This document shows positions 8,213 to 16,392 of a stretch of DNA of 64,000 nucleotides, piece by piece. The number at the start of each line of letters is the position of its first letter. Positions within the stretch are counted from its first letter, which is position 1. A model generated the notes under the pieces. It was not told the origin of the DNA. It saw nothing but the letters and a program-made list of their open reading frames with translations, and made no database searches. A program made the translations under genes and the position numbers. Source of the DNA: Nioella sediminis. Lineage in GTDB: Bacteria > Pseudomonadota > Alphaproteobacteria > Rhodobacterales > Rhodobacteraceae. The stretch spans positions 28,290 to 92,289 of the forward strand of contig NZ_MNBL01000115.1 of assembly GCF_001879695.1 (NCBI RefSeq), written 5' to 3'.

Positions 8213-9058
8213 ATGCATGACGACGCCCGCGACGGGCTGTTCCGCGACGCCCATACCGATATCGAAACCGCCCGCCATGTGCCGGACACGCCGCAGACAC
8301 GCGCCCCGGCCTACCGGCTGGCCTTTACGGACGACGATTTCATGTGCCGGGACGAACTGCGGCCCGTGCGGTTGCAGCTGGAACTGCTGAAGCCGCAGAT
8401 GATCATGGATGAATACGGCGTTAAATCGACCATCGTGATGTTCGGTGGGGCCCGCATCCCCGAGCCGTCCAAGGCCGACAGCGCGCGCACCCAGACCCTG
8501 AGGGACCTGTCGCACTATTATGACGAGGCCCGCAAGTTCGCCCGGATCGTCACCGAACGCAGCCTTAACAACGGCCAGCATGACAGTATCATCGTCACCG
8601 GCGGCGGCCCCGGCGTGATGGAGGCGGGCAGTCGAGGTGCAGCGGATGCGGGGGGCGTCTCGATCGGGCTGAATATCGTGCTGCCGCATGAGCAGGCACC
8701 CAATGAGTACGTGACGCCCGACCTGTGCTTCAACTTCCACTACTTCGCCATCCGCAAGATGCATTTCCTGATGCGGGCCAAGGCGATCACCATCTTTCCG
8801 GGCGGATTCGGCACGCTCGATGAGATGTTCGAGAGCCTGACACTGATCCAGACCGGCCGGATGGAGCGGGTGCCGTTCCTGCTGTTCGGCCGTGCCTTCT
8901 GGGAAAGGATCATCAACTGGGGGGCTCTGGCCGACGCGGGCACGATCAGCCCCGAAGACCTTGACCTCTTCCGCTTTGTCGAAACGGCGGAAGAGGCCGT
9001 GGAGATCATAGATAGCTGGGGCGACACCGCGCGCCGGGGCGATATTCCGGGGCGCTAG
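8213..9058 (+). CDS. LOG-family Rossmann-fold protein
   Basis: A 281-residue protein of the TIGR00730/LOG family, with VTGGGPGVMEAG near residue 128 and the signature PGGFGTLDE near 200. Characterised members are nucleoside 5'-monophosphate phosphoribohydrolases (cytokinin-activating or nucleotide-scavenging). This longer form has a ~70-residue N-terminal extension and may be closer to PpnN-like or uncharacterised nucleosidases. The substrate cannot be read from the sequence. ATG at 8213 is preferred over GTG at 8210 because of AAGGAAA upstream. Confidence 0.85.
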   Translation: MHDDARDGLFRDAHTDIETARHVPDTPQTRAPAYRLAFTDDDFMCRDELRPVRLQLELLKPQMIMDEYGVKSTIVMFGGARIPEPSKADSARTQTLRDLSHYYDEARKFARIVTERSLNNGQHDSIIVTGGGPGVMEAGSRGAADAGGVSIGLNIVLPHEQAPNEYVTPDLCFNFHYFAIRKMHFLMRAKAITIFPGGFGTLDEMFESLTLIQTGRMERVPFLLFGRAFWERIINWGALADAGTISPEDLDLFRFVETAEEAVEIIDSWGDTARRGDIPGR

Positions 9059-9070
9059 GCCGCTCTGGCA

Positions 9071-10123
9071 TCACCAGCCGATCAGAAATTCGGCCAGCGC
9101 GATCCACGCCGGGATGCTAAGAATGGCAACCGGCGTGCCCAACCCCGTGGAGGTGCCCACATAGGCCGAGGGGTTCGCCTCTGGCAGCGCACCGCGCAGG
9201 GTCGGCGGGCCGGAAATGTCGGAGCTTGAGGAGGCCATGACGGCCAGCAGCACCACACCGCCAGCAGAAAACCCCGTCAGTTCATGCGCGATCATCCCCG
9301 CGCCGAACCCAATGGCACCGTGCAAAATCGGCCCCGCGATCCCGTAGAGGATATAGGCATGCGCCACCCGCTTCAGCTCCGCCAGCCGGGCCCAGGCCTC
9401 CATCCCCATGACCAGCATCAGGATCGACAGGAAGCCCCGGAAGAGCGGCTCGTAGAAGCCATGGAAGACCGAGTCGGCATTGGCCAGCAACCCGATCACC
9501 AGACCCAGCAACAGCGCGGAAATCGCGGGGCTGCGGAACGTGTCGGTCAGGATGTCGCCCAACATGCCCCTCTCCAGCCCGTCGATCTGCGCGCCGCCCC
9601 CGCCAAGCGCGACGGTCCCGCCGCCCGTGGCCACCGCCTTGCGCGCCACGCTGACCCGCGCCAGCACGATGGCCGTGACCAGCGCCGCGATGTCCATGAA
9701 CGGGTAAAGCGCGCCGATGAAGCCCTCGTAGGGGATCTGCTGTTCATCCAGCATCACCATCCCCGCGGCGAGGGTGGAGGCAGAGACCGCCCCGAAAAGC
9801 CCCGCCGTCGCCAGCCCGTCCACCTTCGACACGCCGTTCAGTCGGGCCAGCGTCCGGCTGCCGATCAGCACGATGGCGATCCCCACCAGCACCGCCAGCA
9901 CGCCGGGCACGATCAGCGCCCAGAAATCCGCCTCGCGCACGGAAATCCCCGCGCTGAGCCCCACCTTCAGCAGCAGCACCAGCACGATGAACTTGTAGAC
10001 CGCGTCGGGCACCGTCAGGCGGCTGCCAAGCGCGGCGATCAGAAGCCCGCCCAGAAGGAAGGCGAGCGTGGGGTTGCGCAACTGTTCAAGGATCGTTGCG
10101 GTGATGGTTGCGATCAGGTCCAT
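9071..10123 (-). CDS. SbtA-like sodium-dependent bicarbonate permease
   Basis: A 350-residue polytopic membrane protein with about ten hydrophobic helices in two repeats. It matches the sodium-dependent bicarbonate transport family (SbtA): the N-terminal LTVPDAVYKFIVLVLLLKVG block and the late ALPEANPSAYVG block are diagnostic. A cytoplasmic Gly-rich loop lies near residue 165. The motif ALPEANPS also occurs in the paralogue at 47450-48436, but the two are otherwise diverged. It is divergent from a LysR regulator 95 bp away, which probably controls it. No SbtB-like gene is adjacent. Bicarbonate as the substrate is inferred from the family. Confidence 0.82.
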   Translation of the reverse strand: MDLIATITATILEQLRNPTLAFLLGGLLIAALGSRLTVPDAVYKFIVLVLLLKVGLSAGISVREADFWALIVPGVLAVLVGIAIVLIGSRTLARLNGVSKVDGLATAGLFGAVSASTLAAGMVMLDEQQIPYEGFIGALYPFMDIAALVTAIVLARVSVARKAVATGGGTVALGGGGAQIDGLERGMLGDILTDTFRSPAISALLLGLVIGLLANADSVFHGFYEPLFRGFLSILMLVMGMEAWARLAELKRVAHAYILYGIAGPILHGAIGFGAGMIAHELTGFSAGGVVLLAVMASSSSDISGPPTLRGALPEANPSAYVGTSTGLGTPVAILSIPAWIALAEFLIGW

Positions 10124-10182
10124 GGCATATCTCTCCGTTTGGATCTGCGCTTGGCTACCGCCGCCAGGTAGGAATAAAAAAT

Positions 10183-10200
10183 ATATCTTTTTTCTGATAT
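10183..10200. promoter_or_regulatory. candidate LysR operator between permease and regulator
   Basis: ATATC-N8-GATAT is an inverted repeat inside a strikingly A/T-rich stretch (about 10171-10218) that separates the divergent SbtA-like and LysR genes. Divergent LysR regulators usually bind such dyads. Assignment is by position only. Confidence 0.45.
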
Positions 10201-10218
10201 GGTTCTATTTTCTAAAAC

Positions 10219-11097
10219 ATGGGCCCTCTCAACTATCACCACCTGCGCTATTTCCGAGAGGTCGCCCGCTTAGGCCACCTCGGTCGTGCGGCCGAGCGGC
10301 TGAATCTCTCGCAATCGGCCATGTCGATCCAGATCCGCCAGCTGGAAGACCGTCTTGGCCACAAGCTTTTCGACCGGGTCGGGCGGCGGCTCGAACTGAC
10401 GGAGGCCGGGCGCATCGCGCTGGACCACGCCGAGCGGATTTTCTCGGCAGGAGAAGACCTTGTCGCCACACTGAACCGCACCAACACCACCAATCCGCCA
10501 CTCCGCGTCGGCGCGCTCTCCACCCTATCACGTAACTTCCAGCTGCACTTCCTGCGCCCCGCGCTGGCCAAGAATTGCGACGTGGCGCTTAGGTCCGGCA
10601 ACACGCGCACGCTGCTGGCCGATCTCGCGGCGCTGGCGCTTGACGTGGTGCTGACGACCGAGGTTCCGGCCAGCGATCAGGGCGTTGATTTCGCCGCGCA
10701 GCGTCTTGCGGAACAGCCCGTGCAGCTTCACGGGTCGCCCGAGCGGCTGCGCCACCCCAGCCTGCGCGCGCTTTTGGGAAACGAACCACTGATCCTGCCC
10801 ACGGAAAACACCATTCGCGCGGGCATGGATAACCTTCTGGCGCGACTTCAGATCAGCCCCCGCATCGCCGCCACGGTGGATGACATGGCCATGGTCCGCC
10901 TGCTGGCGCGCGAAGGCGTGGGGCTGGCTGTCGCGCCCGCCGTGGTTCTGGCCGACGAAATCGCCTCTGGCCGCATCGTCACGGCCGCCTTCGACCTCAG
11001 TATATCGGAGCCCTTCTACGCCGTCACCGTCCCGCGCCAGTTTCCGCACCCGGCGCTGGCGACGCTTCTGGCAGGCGGGAACGTCACTCCAGAATAA
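10219..11097 (+). CDS. LysR-family regulator (NhaR-like)
   Basis: A 292-residue regulator. The N-terminal winged helix spans about residues 5-62 (LRYFREVARLGHLGRAAERL, then LSQSAMSIQIRQLEDRLG). The C-terminal co-inducer domain is shorter and diverged, as in NhaR-type LysR proteins. NhaR homologues respond to sodium, which would suit control of the divergent sodium-coupled bicarbonate permease (inference). The start ATG at 10219 lies next to the A/T-rich operator region. Its 3' end overlaps by 14 bp the convergent phytase-like gene. Confidence 0.85.
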   Translation: MGPLNYHHLRYFREVARLGHLGRAAERLNLSQSAMSIQIRQLEDRLGHKLFDRVGRRLELTEAGRIALDHAERIFSAGEDLVATLNRTNTTNPPLRVGALSTLSRNFQLHFLRPALAKNCDVALRSGNTRTLLADLAALALDVVLTTEVPASDQGVDFAAQRLAEQPVQLHGSPERLRHPSLRALLGNEPLILPTENTIRAGMDNLLARLQISPRIAATVDDMAMVRLLAREGVGLAVAPAVVLADEIASGRIVTAAFDLSISEPFYAVTVPRQFPHPALATLLAGGNVTPE

Positions 11098-11965
11098 TCT
11101 CGACAAGTTCCGTCGGCAGGATCGGGCTGAAATTGTCGTCCGACACCATGCTGGCCACCAGCCTGCCCTGCCCGTCACGCCAGACACTCAGCCCTTCGAG
11201 ATTCGAGAACCCGCCATGGGGCGACTGCCAGACCACATCGCTCCCGGCCATGCCCTCCGCCGTCACCTCGAAGCGGCGGATTTGATTGGCAAAACCAAAG
11301 AGCAAGCTGAAATCCCGCTCCAGCAGGTAAAACCGCCCCCGGTCATCGAAATCCGCCCCGACGGGCAGAAATCGCCCCACGCGCGGGATGCTCCAGCTCT
11401 CGTCCCACGCCCCGTTGGCATAGCGAAACAGCGGAAAGTCCGTATCCCAATCGCCCGACCGTTCCGGAAGGGTATAGAGCGTCCCTTCGGCATCCACCGC
11501 CAGCGCTTCTAGCGAGGCATTGGGCTGCAACGCGGCAAATCCCTCTGCGGCAGGCAGGATCGTGTCGCCATGCGCGTGATGCAGCACGACGCGGTGATCC
11601 CCCTCAAACGACAGGAACATCCGGCCATCTTCCGCAATCGCCAGCCCCTCGCTGTCCCGTGCCGCCCGGCCCCCGCGATAGCCGTCCCTTGCATGCAGCA
11701 GCTCTGGCTCCGCCAGGGCCAGCGCCACCACGCGCCCGGCCCCGTTGCGGGTGATCTGCCCCCGGATCAGCGCCCCGCGATCCGACAGCGCCACCAGTCC
11801 GGCACCACCATCGGTGATTTCAACCGCTGACAGCCCGCCGACCAGATCATGATCGGACCGGATCGCAAAGGCCCCGAGCACGCCCGGTTCCTGCGCAAAA
11901 GCGGTGAGGGCAATCCCCGCGGCCAGCGCCGCCGTCAGGGCGAGCTGACCAGAACGCGGCTGCAT
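11084..11965 (-). CDS. exported esterase-like/phytase-like protein
   Basis: A 293-residue protein with a Sec signal peptide (MQPRSGQLALTAALAAGIAL, cut near AFAQ). The mature part is a beta-propeller-like domain of the esterase-like activity of phytase family: GGLSAVEITDGGAG, DSEGLAIAEDGRMFLSFEG and FSNLEGLSVW motifs. It is probably periplasmic; substrate unknown. Its first 31 bp overlap the end of mepA, so it is the last gene of an MFS-mepA-phytase-like operon and is probably translated by coupling. The start was set by the signal peptide. Confidence 0.8.
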   Translation of the reverse strand: MQPRSGQLALTAALAAGIALTAFAQEPGVLGAFAIRSDHDLVGGLSAVEITDGGAGLVALSDRGALIRGQITRNGAGRVVALALAEPELLHARDGYRGGRAARDSEGLAIAEDGRMFLSFEGDHRVVLHHAHGDTILPAAEGFAALQPNASLEALAVDAEGTLYTLPERSGDWDTDFPLFRYANGAWDESWSIPRVGRFLPVGADFDDRGRFYLLERDFSLLFGFANQIRRFEVTAEGMAGSDVVWQSPHGGFSNLEGLSVWRDGQGRLVASMVSDDNFSPILPTELVEIILE

Positions 11966-12858
11966 TGGTTCGGCAAATCGCTCAGCATGATTTCCCCGCG
12001 CACGGGGGGCGGACGGTTCGGATCGGGCTGCGGGGGTGGCGGATTGAGGATATTGCGCTGCCAGGCTCGCGCCTCGTCGCAACCGTCGCCCGGCGGCGGT
12101 GCGACCTGTTCCACGCAATCGGGCGATCCGTCGGGGCAGTGCAGGCGCACGTGGAAATGATAGTGATGCCCGTGCAGGGGCCGGATCTGGCGCAGATAAG
12201 ACCGGTCGCCGGTTTCATTGTCGCACATCCAGACCTTGGCACCGGGGAACACGAAAATACGCGCCACGCGCGGATCGCTGGCTGCCTCTCGCAGCAGGTG
12301 CCAGTGCTGTTCGGTCCAGTTCTCGCCCACATAGGCCCCGCGCGCCCGGCGGGTCGAGATCGACGACAGGCTTTCGCGCTCTGCTTCGGTCAGGTCAAGC
12401 CGGTCGGGCGGCAGCATCCAGATATCGGCATCCAGCCCCGACTGGTGGCTGGCGTGCCCGGTCAGCATCGGCCCGCCACGCGGCTGCGCCATGTCGCCCA
12501 CATAAAGCCCCTCCCACCCCGGCAGGGTCGCCGCAAAGCGGGACAGGTCCTGCACGAAATCGAGCATCTCGGGATGCGCCCAGTTGCGGTTGCGGCTGAG
12601 CCGCATGGCCTGCCAGGTCGGGCCTGTTTCGGGCAGCTCCTCCGCCCCCTGGATACAGCCCCGCGCATATCCGCCATAGACCCGCGCCTGCCCGTCGGAT
12701 GAATCCAGCAAGTGGCCGAACAACCGCCGCGCCGGGGTCGCGCTCATGGTGGAAAGCGTCACGCGCTGTTCCTGGTTCAGGGGCGGGTCCGGGCTGTCCC
12801 CGGCACAGGAGGACAATGCAATCGCACAAAATCCGGCAAACAGGGCGCGTCGTAGCAT
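11935..12858 (-). CDS. mepA: penicillin-insensitive murein endopeptidase
   Basis: A 307-residue M74-family metallopeptidase that cleaves D-Ala-meso-DAP cross-links in peptidoglycan. The N-terminus MLRRALFAGFCAIALSSC is a lipoprotein signal with Cys at a plausible lipobox. Zinc-ligand motifs are HASHQSGLDADIWM near residue 135 and HGHHYHFHVRLHC near 235. A Pro-rich linker (PPPPQPDPNRPPP) near the C-terminus is unusual. The ATG overlaps the stop codon of the upstream MFS gene (TGATG), a translational-coupling arrangement. Confidence 0.93.
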   Translation of the reverse strand: MLRRALFAGFCAIALSSCAGDSPDPPLNQEQRVTLSTMSATPARRLFGHLLDSSDGQARVYGGYARGCIQGAEELPETGPTWQAMRLSRNRNWAHPEMLDFVQDLSRFAATLPGWEGLYVGDMAQPRGGPMLTGHASHQSGLDADIWMLPPDRLDLTEAERESLSSISTRRARGAYVGENWTEQHWHLLREAASDPRVARIFVFPGAKVWMCDNETGDRSYLRQIRPLHGHHYHFHVRLHCPDGSPDCVEQVAPPPGDGCDEARAWQRNILNPPPPQPDPNRPPPVRGEIMLSDLPNQCSRVLVSSP

Positions 12859-14225
12859 CAGGCGCTTTCTCCGTTGGGCTTTACCCAAATCAACATAACC
12901 AATCCAAGGCAGAATAGCGCAATCAGCGGGGTGACCCCAAGCCTTTGGTTGTTGGTGATGTCAGTCGTCACCGCAATCAGCCACGGTGCAAGGAAGGTCG
13001 TGGCCTTGCCCGACAGGGCATAAAGCCCGAACGCCTCGGTCATGCGTTCCTGATTGGCCTGCTTGGTCAGCATGTTGCGGCTGGCCGACTGAATGGCCCC
13101 ACCCGCAGCCCCGATCAGCAGGCCTGCAACATAGAACAGTTGGTCGGGCAGAGACGACCCCTCGGCAACCGGCATTCCAAACACGGCCTCGGGCGACAGG
13201 CCCACGATCAGGCAGGCGGTGAAGATCAGCACCACGCAGCACACCACGATCACCGGCATTGGTCCGTATTTCCGGTCCGCCAGCCCGCCGATCCACGCGA
13301 AGACCGCGCCCGAGATGGCGGCGAGGATGCCAAAGATCCCCACCTCCATGATCGACCAGTCCAGAACGCCAAGCGCGTAGATCCCGCCGAACGTATACAT
13401 CCCGTTCAGCGCGTCGCGGTAGAACATGGAACTGCCCAGATAGGCCAGCAGGCTGGGATGGCGCGGCAGGCCCTTGATGGTGTGCCACAGCTCTCTCAAC
13501 CCCTCGCCGATCCGGTAATGGGCGCCCTCATGCGGGGGGGCTTCCTTTACCCACAGGAAGAAGGGGATCATGAACACCGCATACCATAGCGCCGTCAGCG
13601 GCCCGACCACGCGGGTATCAGCCCCGGTCGCGGGATCGAGGCCCAGAAGCGGTTCGATCCCGGCCATGGTCAGCCCGTTATCGCCTGCCTGGAACACCAC
13701 CAGCATGATCGCCAGCGCGACCACCCCGCCAATATAGCCAAAGCCCCAGCCAGAGCCCGAGATGCGCCCCAACTCCTCTTTCGGGCCCATGGTCGGCAGA
13801 TAGGCATTGGTGAAGATCGTGGCGAACTCCATCCCGATCAGACCCATCCCGAAGAAGATCAGCGCCCAGGTGGTCGAGAAATCCTGTGGGGCCGTGTACC
13901 AGCAGCCCCAGGCCCCCACGACATAGAGCGCGGAGAAAAGCCAGATCCAAGGCATCCGCCGGCCCGATGTGTCCGCCACGCTGCCCAGGATCGGCGCCAG
14001 CAGCGCGATCATCACCCCGGCAATGGTCAGCCCGTAGCCCCACAGCGCCTGTGCCTCGGCCTCGGCGGCCTGCTCGCTCATGCCTCCAGCCATCAGCGCC
14101 TCGGCGGCGGTCTGGCCGAAATAGGGGCCGAAGATGAAGGTCAGCATCAGCGTGTTATAGGGCTGGCTGGCCCAGTCGAAGAAATACCAGCCCCAGATGC
14201 GTTTTTTCAGTGTTACGTCCGCCAT
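12858..14225 (-). CDS. MFS transporter, UMF1/Atg22 type
   Basis: A 455-residue transporter with about twelve membrane helices. The start (KKRIWGWYFFDWASQPYNTL) and the later YRDALNGMYTFGGIYALGV and GGAIQSASRNMLTK blocks are characteristic of the UMF1/Atg22-like major facilitator family. In fungi Atg22 exports amino acids from the vacuole; bacterial substrates are unknown. It is the first gene of the operon with mepA and the phytase-like gene, so transport of a cell-wall or amino-acid product is possible but only an inference. Confidence 0.88.
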   Translation of the reverse strand: MADVTLKKRIWGWYFFDWASQPYNTLMLTFIFGPYFGQTAAEALMAGGMSEQAAEAEAQALWGYGLTIAGVMIALLAPILGSVADTSGRRMPWIWLFSALYVVGAWGCWYTAPQDFSTTWALIFFGMGLIGMEFATIFTNAYLPTMGPKEELGRISGSGWGFGYIGGVVALAIMLVVFQAGDNGLTMAGIEPLLGLDPATGADTRVVGPLTALWYAVFMIPFFLWVKEAPPHEGAHYRIGEGLRELWHTIKGLPRHPSLLAYLGSSMFYRDALNGMYTFGGIYALGVLDWSIMEVGIFGILAAISGAVFAWIGGLADRKYGPMPVIVVCCVVLIFTACLIVGLSPEAVFGMPVAEGSSLPDQLFYVAGLLIGAAGGAIQSASRNMLTKQANQERMTEAFGLYALSGKATTFLAPWLIAVTTDITNNQRLGVTPLIALFCLGLVMLIWVKPNGESA

Positions 14226-14294
14226 GTCCCGCCCCTCATGTCCCGTGCAGGCAGAATTCAGACATTGGGGGAGTTTGGCAATGAAAAAGGCAGA

Positions 14295-14825
14295 TTACCT
14301 TGCAGGCGGCCAGGGTCTGATAGCATCGGCATCAATCCAGGCCTGCACCCAATCGGGCAGGGACGGTGATTGCCGGTCGATCCCCAAAGCCTCGGCCACC
14401 CGGTCCATCGGGACGATCCCGTTGCGGTCCGTCACGGCCGATCGATAGACAATCTGGTTGCAGCAGGTCGGCCCCTTCCACATGCTCTGCTCCAGATAGA
14501 TGAACCGGTCATCCCAGCCCACCACCCGGCTCAGCATCTCGACCCGCTCAAAGGCCCGGATCCGCGCCCGGTAGCGCACCGAAGCGCCCGCCATGGTCAG
14601 CCCCCAGCGCTGTTTGCGCAGCAGCTCAACCAGCCCGGTTCGCCGCGCAAGCGGAATGCGGCCGAGATCATAGATCGTCAGGGTGCGCCCGTTGTTCAGC
14701 TCCATCCACAGGTCGATATCCCAGGGCCAACAGCGATGATGGCTGACATGGGTTCCGGTCACCGGCAGGGCTGGCGCATTGCGGGTCACCGCCAGCTGAT
14801 AGACCATCCGGGCAAAGGGATACAT
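14295..14825 (-). CDS. hot-dog thioesterase-family protein
   Basis: A 176-residue protein of the 4HBT/THEM6-like acyl-CoA thioesterase group: HVSHHRCWPWDIDLWMELNNGRTLTIYDLGR matches the hot-dog helix with an Asp/Asn active-site region (stated here only as a pattern), followed by RYRARIRAFERVEMLSRV and FIYLEQSMW. Probably cytoplasmic; the acyl substrate is not predictable. Monocistronic, with a 142-bp divergent spacer to YggT. Confidence 0.8.
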   Translation of the reverse strand: MYPFARMVYQLAVTRNAPALPVTGTHVSHHRCWPWDIDLWMELNNGRTLTIYDLGRIPLARRTGLVELLRKQRWGLTMAGASVRYRARIRAFERVEMLSRVVGWDDRFIYLEQSMWKGPTCCNQIVYRSAVTDRNGIVPMDRVAEALGIDRQSPSLPDWVQAWIDADAIRPWPPAR

Positions 14826-14967
14826 CGGACAAACCTTGTAGTGGCAGACAGGGCCACAGAACCCCGCCCGGCCCCGGGGTCAACAGGCTCCGTTGCGTCA
14901 CGCCCTTGCCAATGCGGACCCTCCCCCTTACCTGTGGGCTGGTTTCGAGCAAAGGAAAGCGCCCGCC

Positions 14968-15255
14968 ATGCTGTCGATCATTCAGATCCTCTTGATGCTG
15001 ATCAGCGTCGCCAAGTTCATCATCATCGCCCATATCATCATGAGCTGGCTGATCAATTTCGGCGTCCTGAACATGCACCAGCCGCTGGTGGCGCAGATCT
15101 GGCGCGGCTTGAACCAGTTGCTGGAGCCAATCTACGGCCCGATCCGCCGCCGCCTGCCCGACATGGGCGGGCTCGACCTTGCACCGCTGATCGTGATCCT
15201 TGGCCTCTTCGCCGCAGAAATCCTGATCCGCAACAACGCGGTCTATTTCATCTGA
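14968..15255 (+). CDS. YggT-family membrane protein
   Basis: A 95-residue protein with two membrane helices (ILLMLISVAKFIIIAHIIMSWL and IVILGLFAAEIL) and the family motif LLEPIYGPIRRRLPDMGGLDLAPL. YggT proteins are implicated in osmotic adaptation or membrane biogenesis in other bacteria, with no defined mechanism. ATG at 14968 is preceded by AAAGGAAAG. Monocistronic. Confidence 0.92.
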   Translation: MLSIIQILLMLISVAKFIIIAHIIMSWLINFGVLNMHQPLVAQIWRGLNQLLEPIYGPIRRRLPDMGGLDLAPLIVILGLFAAEILIRNNAVYFI

Positions 15256-15294
15256 GGTCTTTCTGCCGGACCCGAATGGCCCGGCTGAAAAACA

Positions 15295-15314
15295 GCGGGG
15301 GGCAGAGCCCCCGC
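15295..15314. terminator. GC-rich hairpin between convergent genes
   Basis: GCGGGGG (15295-15301) pairs with CCCCCGC (15308-15314) across GCAGAG. It lies between the 3' ends of yggT and the aldo/keto reductase. There is no T tract on either strand, so it is a possible 3' end stabiliser rather than a clear terminator. Confidence 0.5.
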
Positions 15315-15316
15315 GC

Positions 15317-16240
15317 CTACCCCATGTCGCGCGGATCGCCCGTCGCCCAGGCCACCCCGTCGCCCCGGTCCATCGCGGCCATAAGGTCCATGTCCTGCCG
15401 CGATATCTCGAAGCTGAACAGATCGAGGTTCTGCCTCATGCGATCCACATTCGTGCTTTTTGGCAGAACGGGATACCCGCTTTGCACGCCCCAACGCAGC
15501 AGCAGTTGCGCTTCAGAGACGCCGTAGCGGGCAGCCATCGTCTTGAAGGGCGACTCTGCGCTTTGGCTGTCGGCCTTCATCTCTTCCGTCTTGGCAGAGT
15601 TCTGCCCCGGCTCTGCCCGCCAGGTCGACAACGGCACCAAAGAGCTGTAGGCGATCGGCAAGATGCCCTCGGCCCGCAGGAAGGCAACAAGATCGGGCTT
15701 CTGCGACCATGGGTGCAGTTCGATCTGGTTCGCCTCTGGCAATGGCAGACCGGCGGCGCGGATTTCTTCGATATGTGCCTCGGTGTAGTTGCTGACACCG
15801 ATGGCCCGTACCAACCCCTCGGCCTTCAGGTCGCATAGTGCCTGCCATTGCTCCACCCTCCTATCCGCACCAGAGGGCGCGTGGATCAGGTAGAGGTCGA
15901 TCACATCCAGACCGAGCGCCGTGCGGCTGGCCTCGAAGGCCGTGCGAGTCTCGTCATACCCCTTCGGCGGATCCCCCCAGGCGGCATTCCCGGGCCACAG
16001 TTTGGTTGTCACGAACAGGTCGTCACGGGACAGGCCAGCGCGGGAGATCCCGTCGGCAATTCCGGCCCCGACTCCGGCCTCGTTGTGATAACCGGCTGCC
16101 GTGTCGATATGGCGGAAACCGACAGATATCGCATCGGACACCACGCCCGCCGCGTCATCGTCAGCAATCAGGTATGTGCCAAAACCGACGGCGGGTATGT
16201 GGATGTCACCAAGTGCAAAGCGTGACTGGAGGGGTGTCAT
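15317..16240 (-). CDS. aldo/keto reductase
   Basis: A 307-residue NADPH-dependent oxidoreductase. Catalytic-tetrad regions are visible: GFRHIDTAAGYHNEAGVG (Asp, Tyr), VTTKLWPGNA (Lys) and LYLIHAPSG (His). GVSNYTEAHIEEI and the C-terminal VLPKSTNVDRMRQN bind the cofactor. It resembles 2,5-diketo-gluconate reductase/prostaglandin-synthase-type enzymes, but the substrate is unknown. ATG at 16240 follows GAGGAGACC. It is divergent from an AraC regulator and probably its target. Confidence 0.93.
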   Translation of the reverse strand: MTPLQSRFALGDIHIPAVGFGTYLIADDDAAGVVSDAISVGFRHIDTAAGYHNEAGVGAGIADGISRAGLSRDDLFVTTKLWPGNAAWGDPPKGYDETRTAFEASRTALGLDVIDLYLIHAPSGADRRVEQWQALCDLKAEGLVRAIGVSNYTEAHIEEIRAAGLPLPEANQIELHPWSQKPDLVAFLRAEGILPIAYSSLVPLSTWRAEPGQNSAKTEEMKADSQSAESPFKTMAARYGVSEAQLLLRWGVQSGYPVLPKSTNVDRMRQNLDLFSFEISRQDMDLMAAMDRGDGVAWATGDPRDMG

Positions 16241-16323
16241 ATCAGGTCTCCTCTTTGTTGAGGTGACCATATGGGTCCGCTGAAAACCGTGCTTGCCTGA
16301 TCTTCCAAACGATTTGTCAAATC

Positions 16324-16338
16324 CTGCGAAGGTCGCAG
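16324..16338. promoter_or_regulatory. candidate operator in the reductase/AraC spacer
   Basis: CTGCGAAGGTCGCAG is a perfect 6-3-6 inverted repeat within the 152-bp divergent spacer. It is a plausible binding site for the adjacent AraC regulator, although AraC proteins more often use direct repeats. Confidence 0.35.
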
Positions 16339-16392
16339 AATTTTCACCAAGGCCCCGGATCGTCTGTCATGATGAGACGAGGAGGCCGAACA

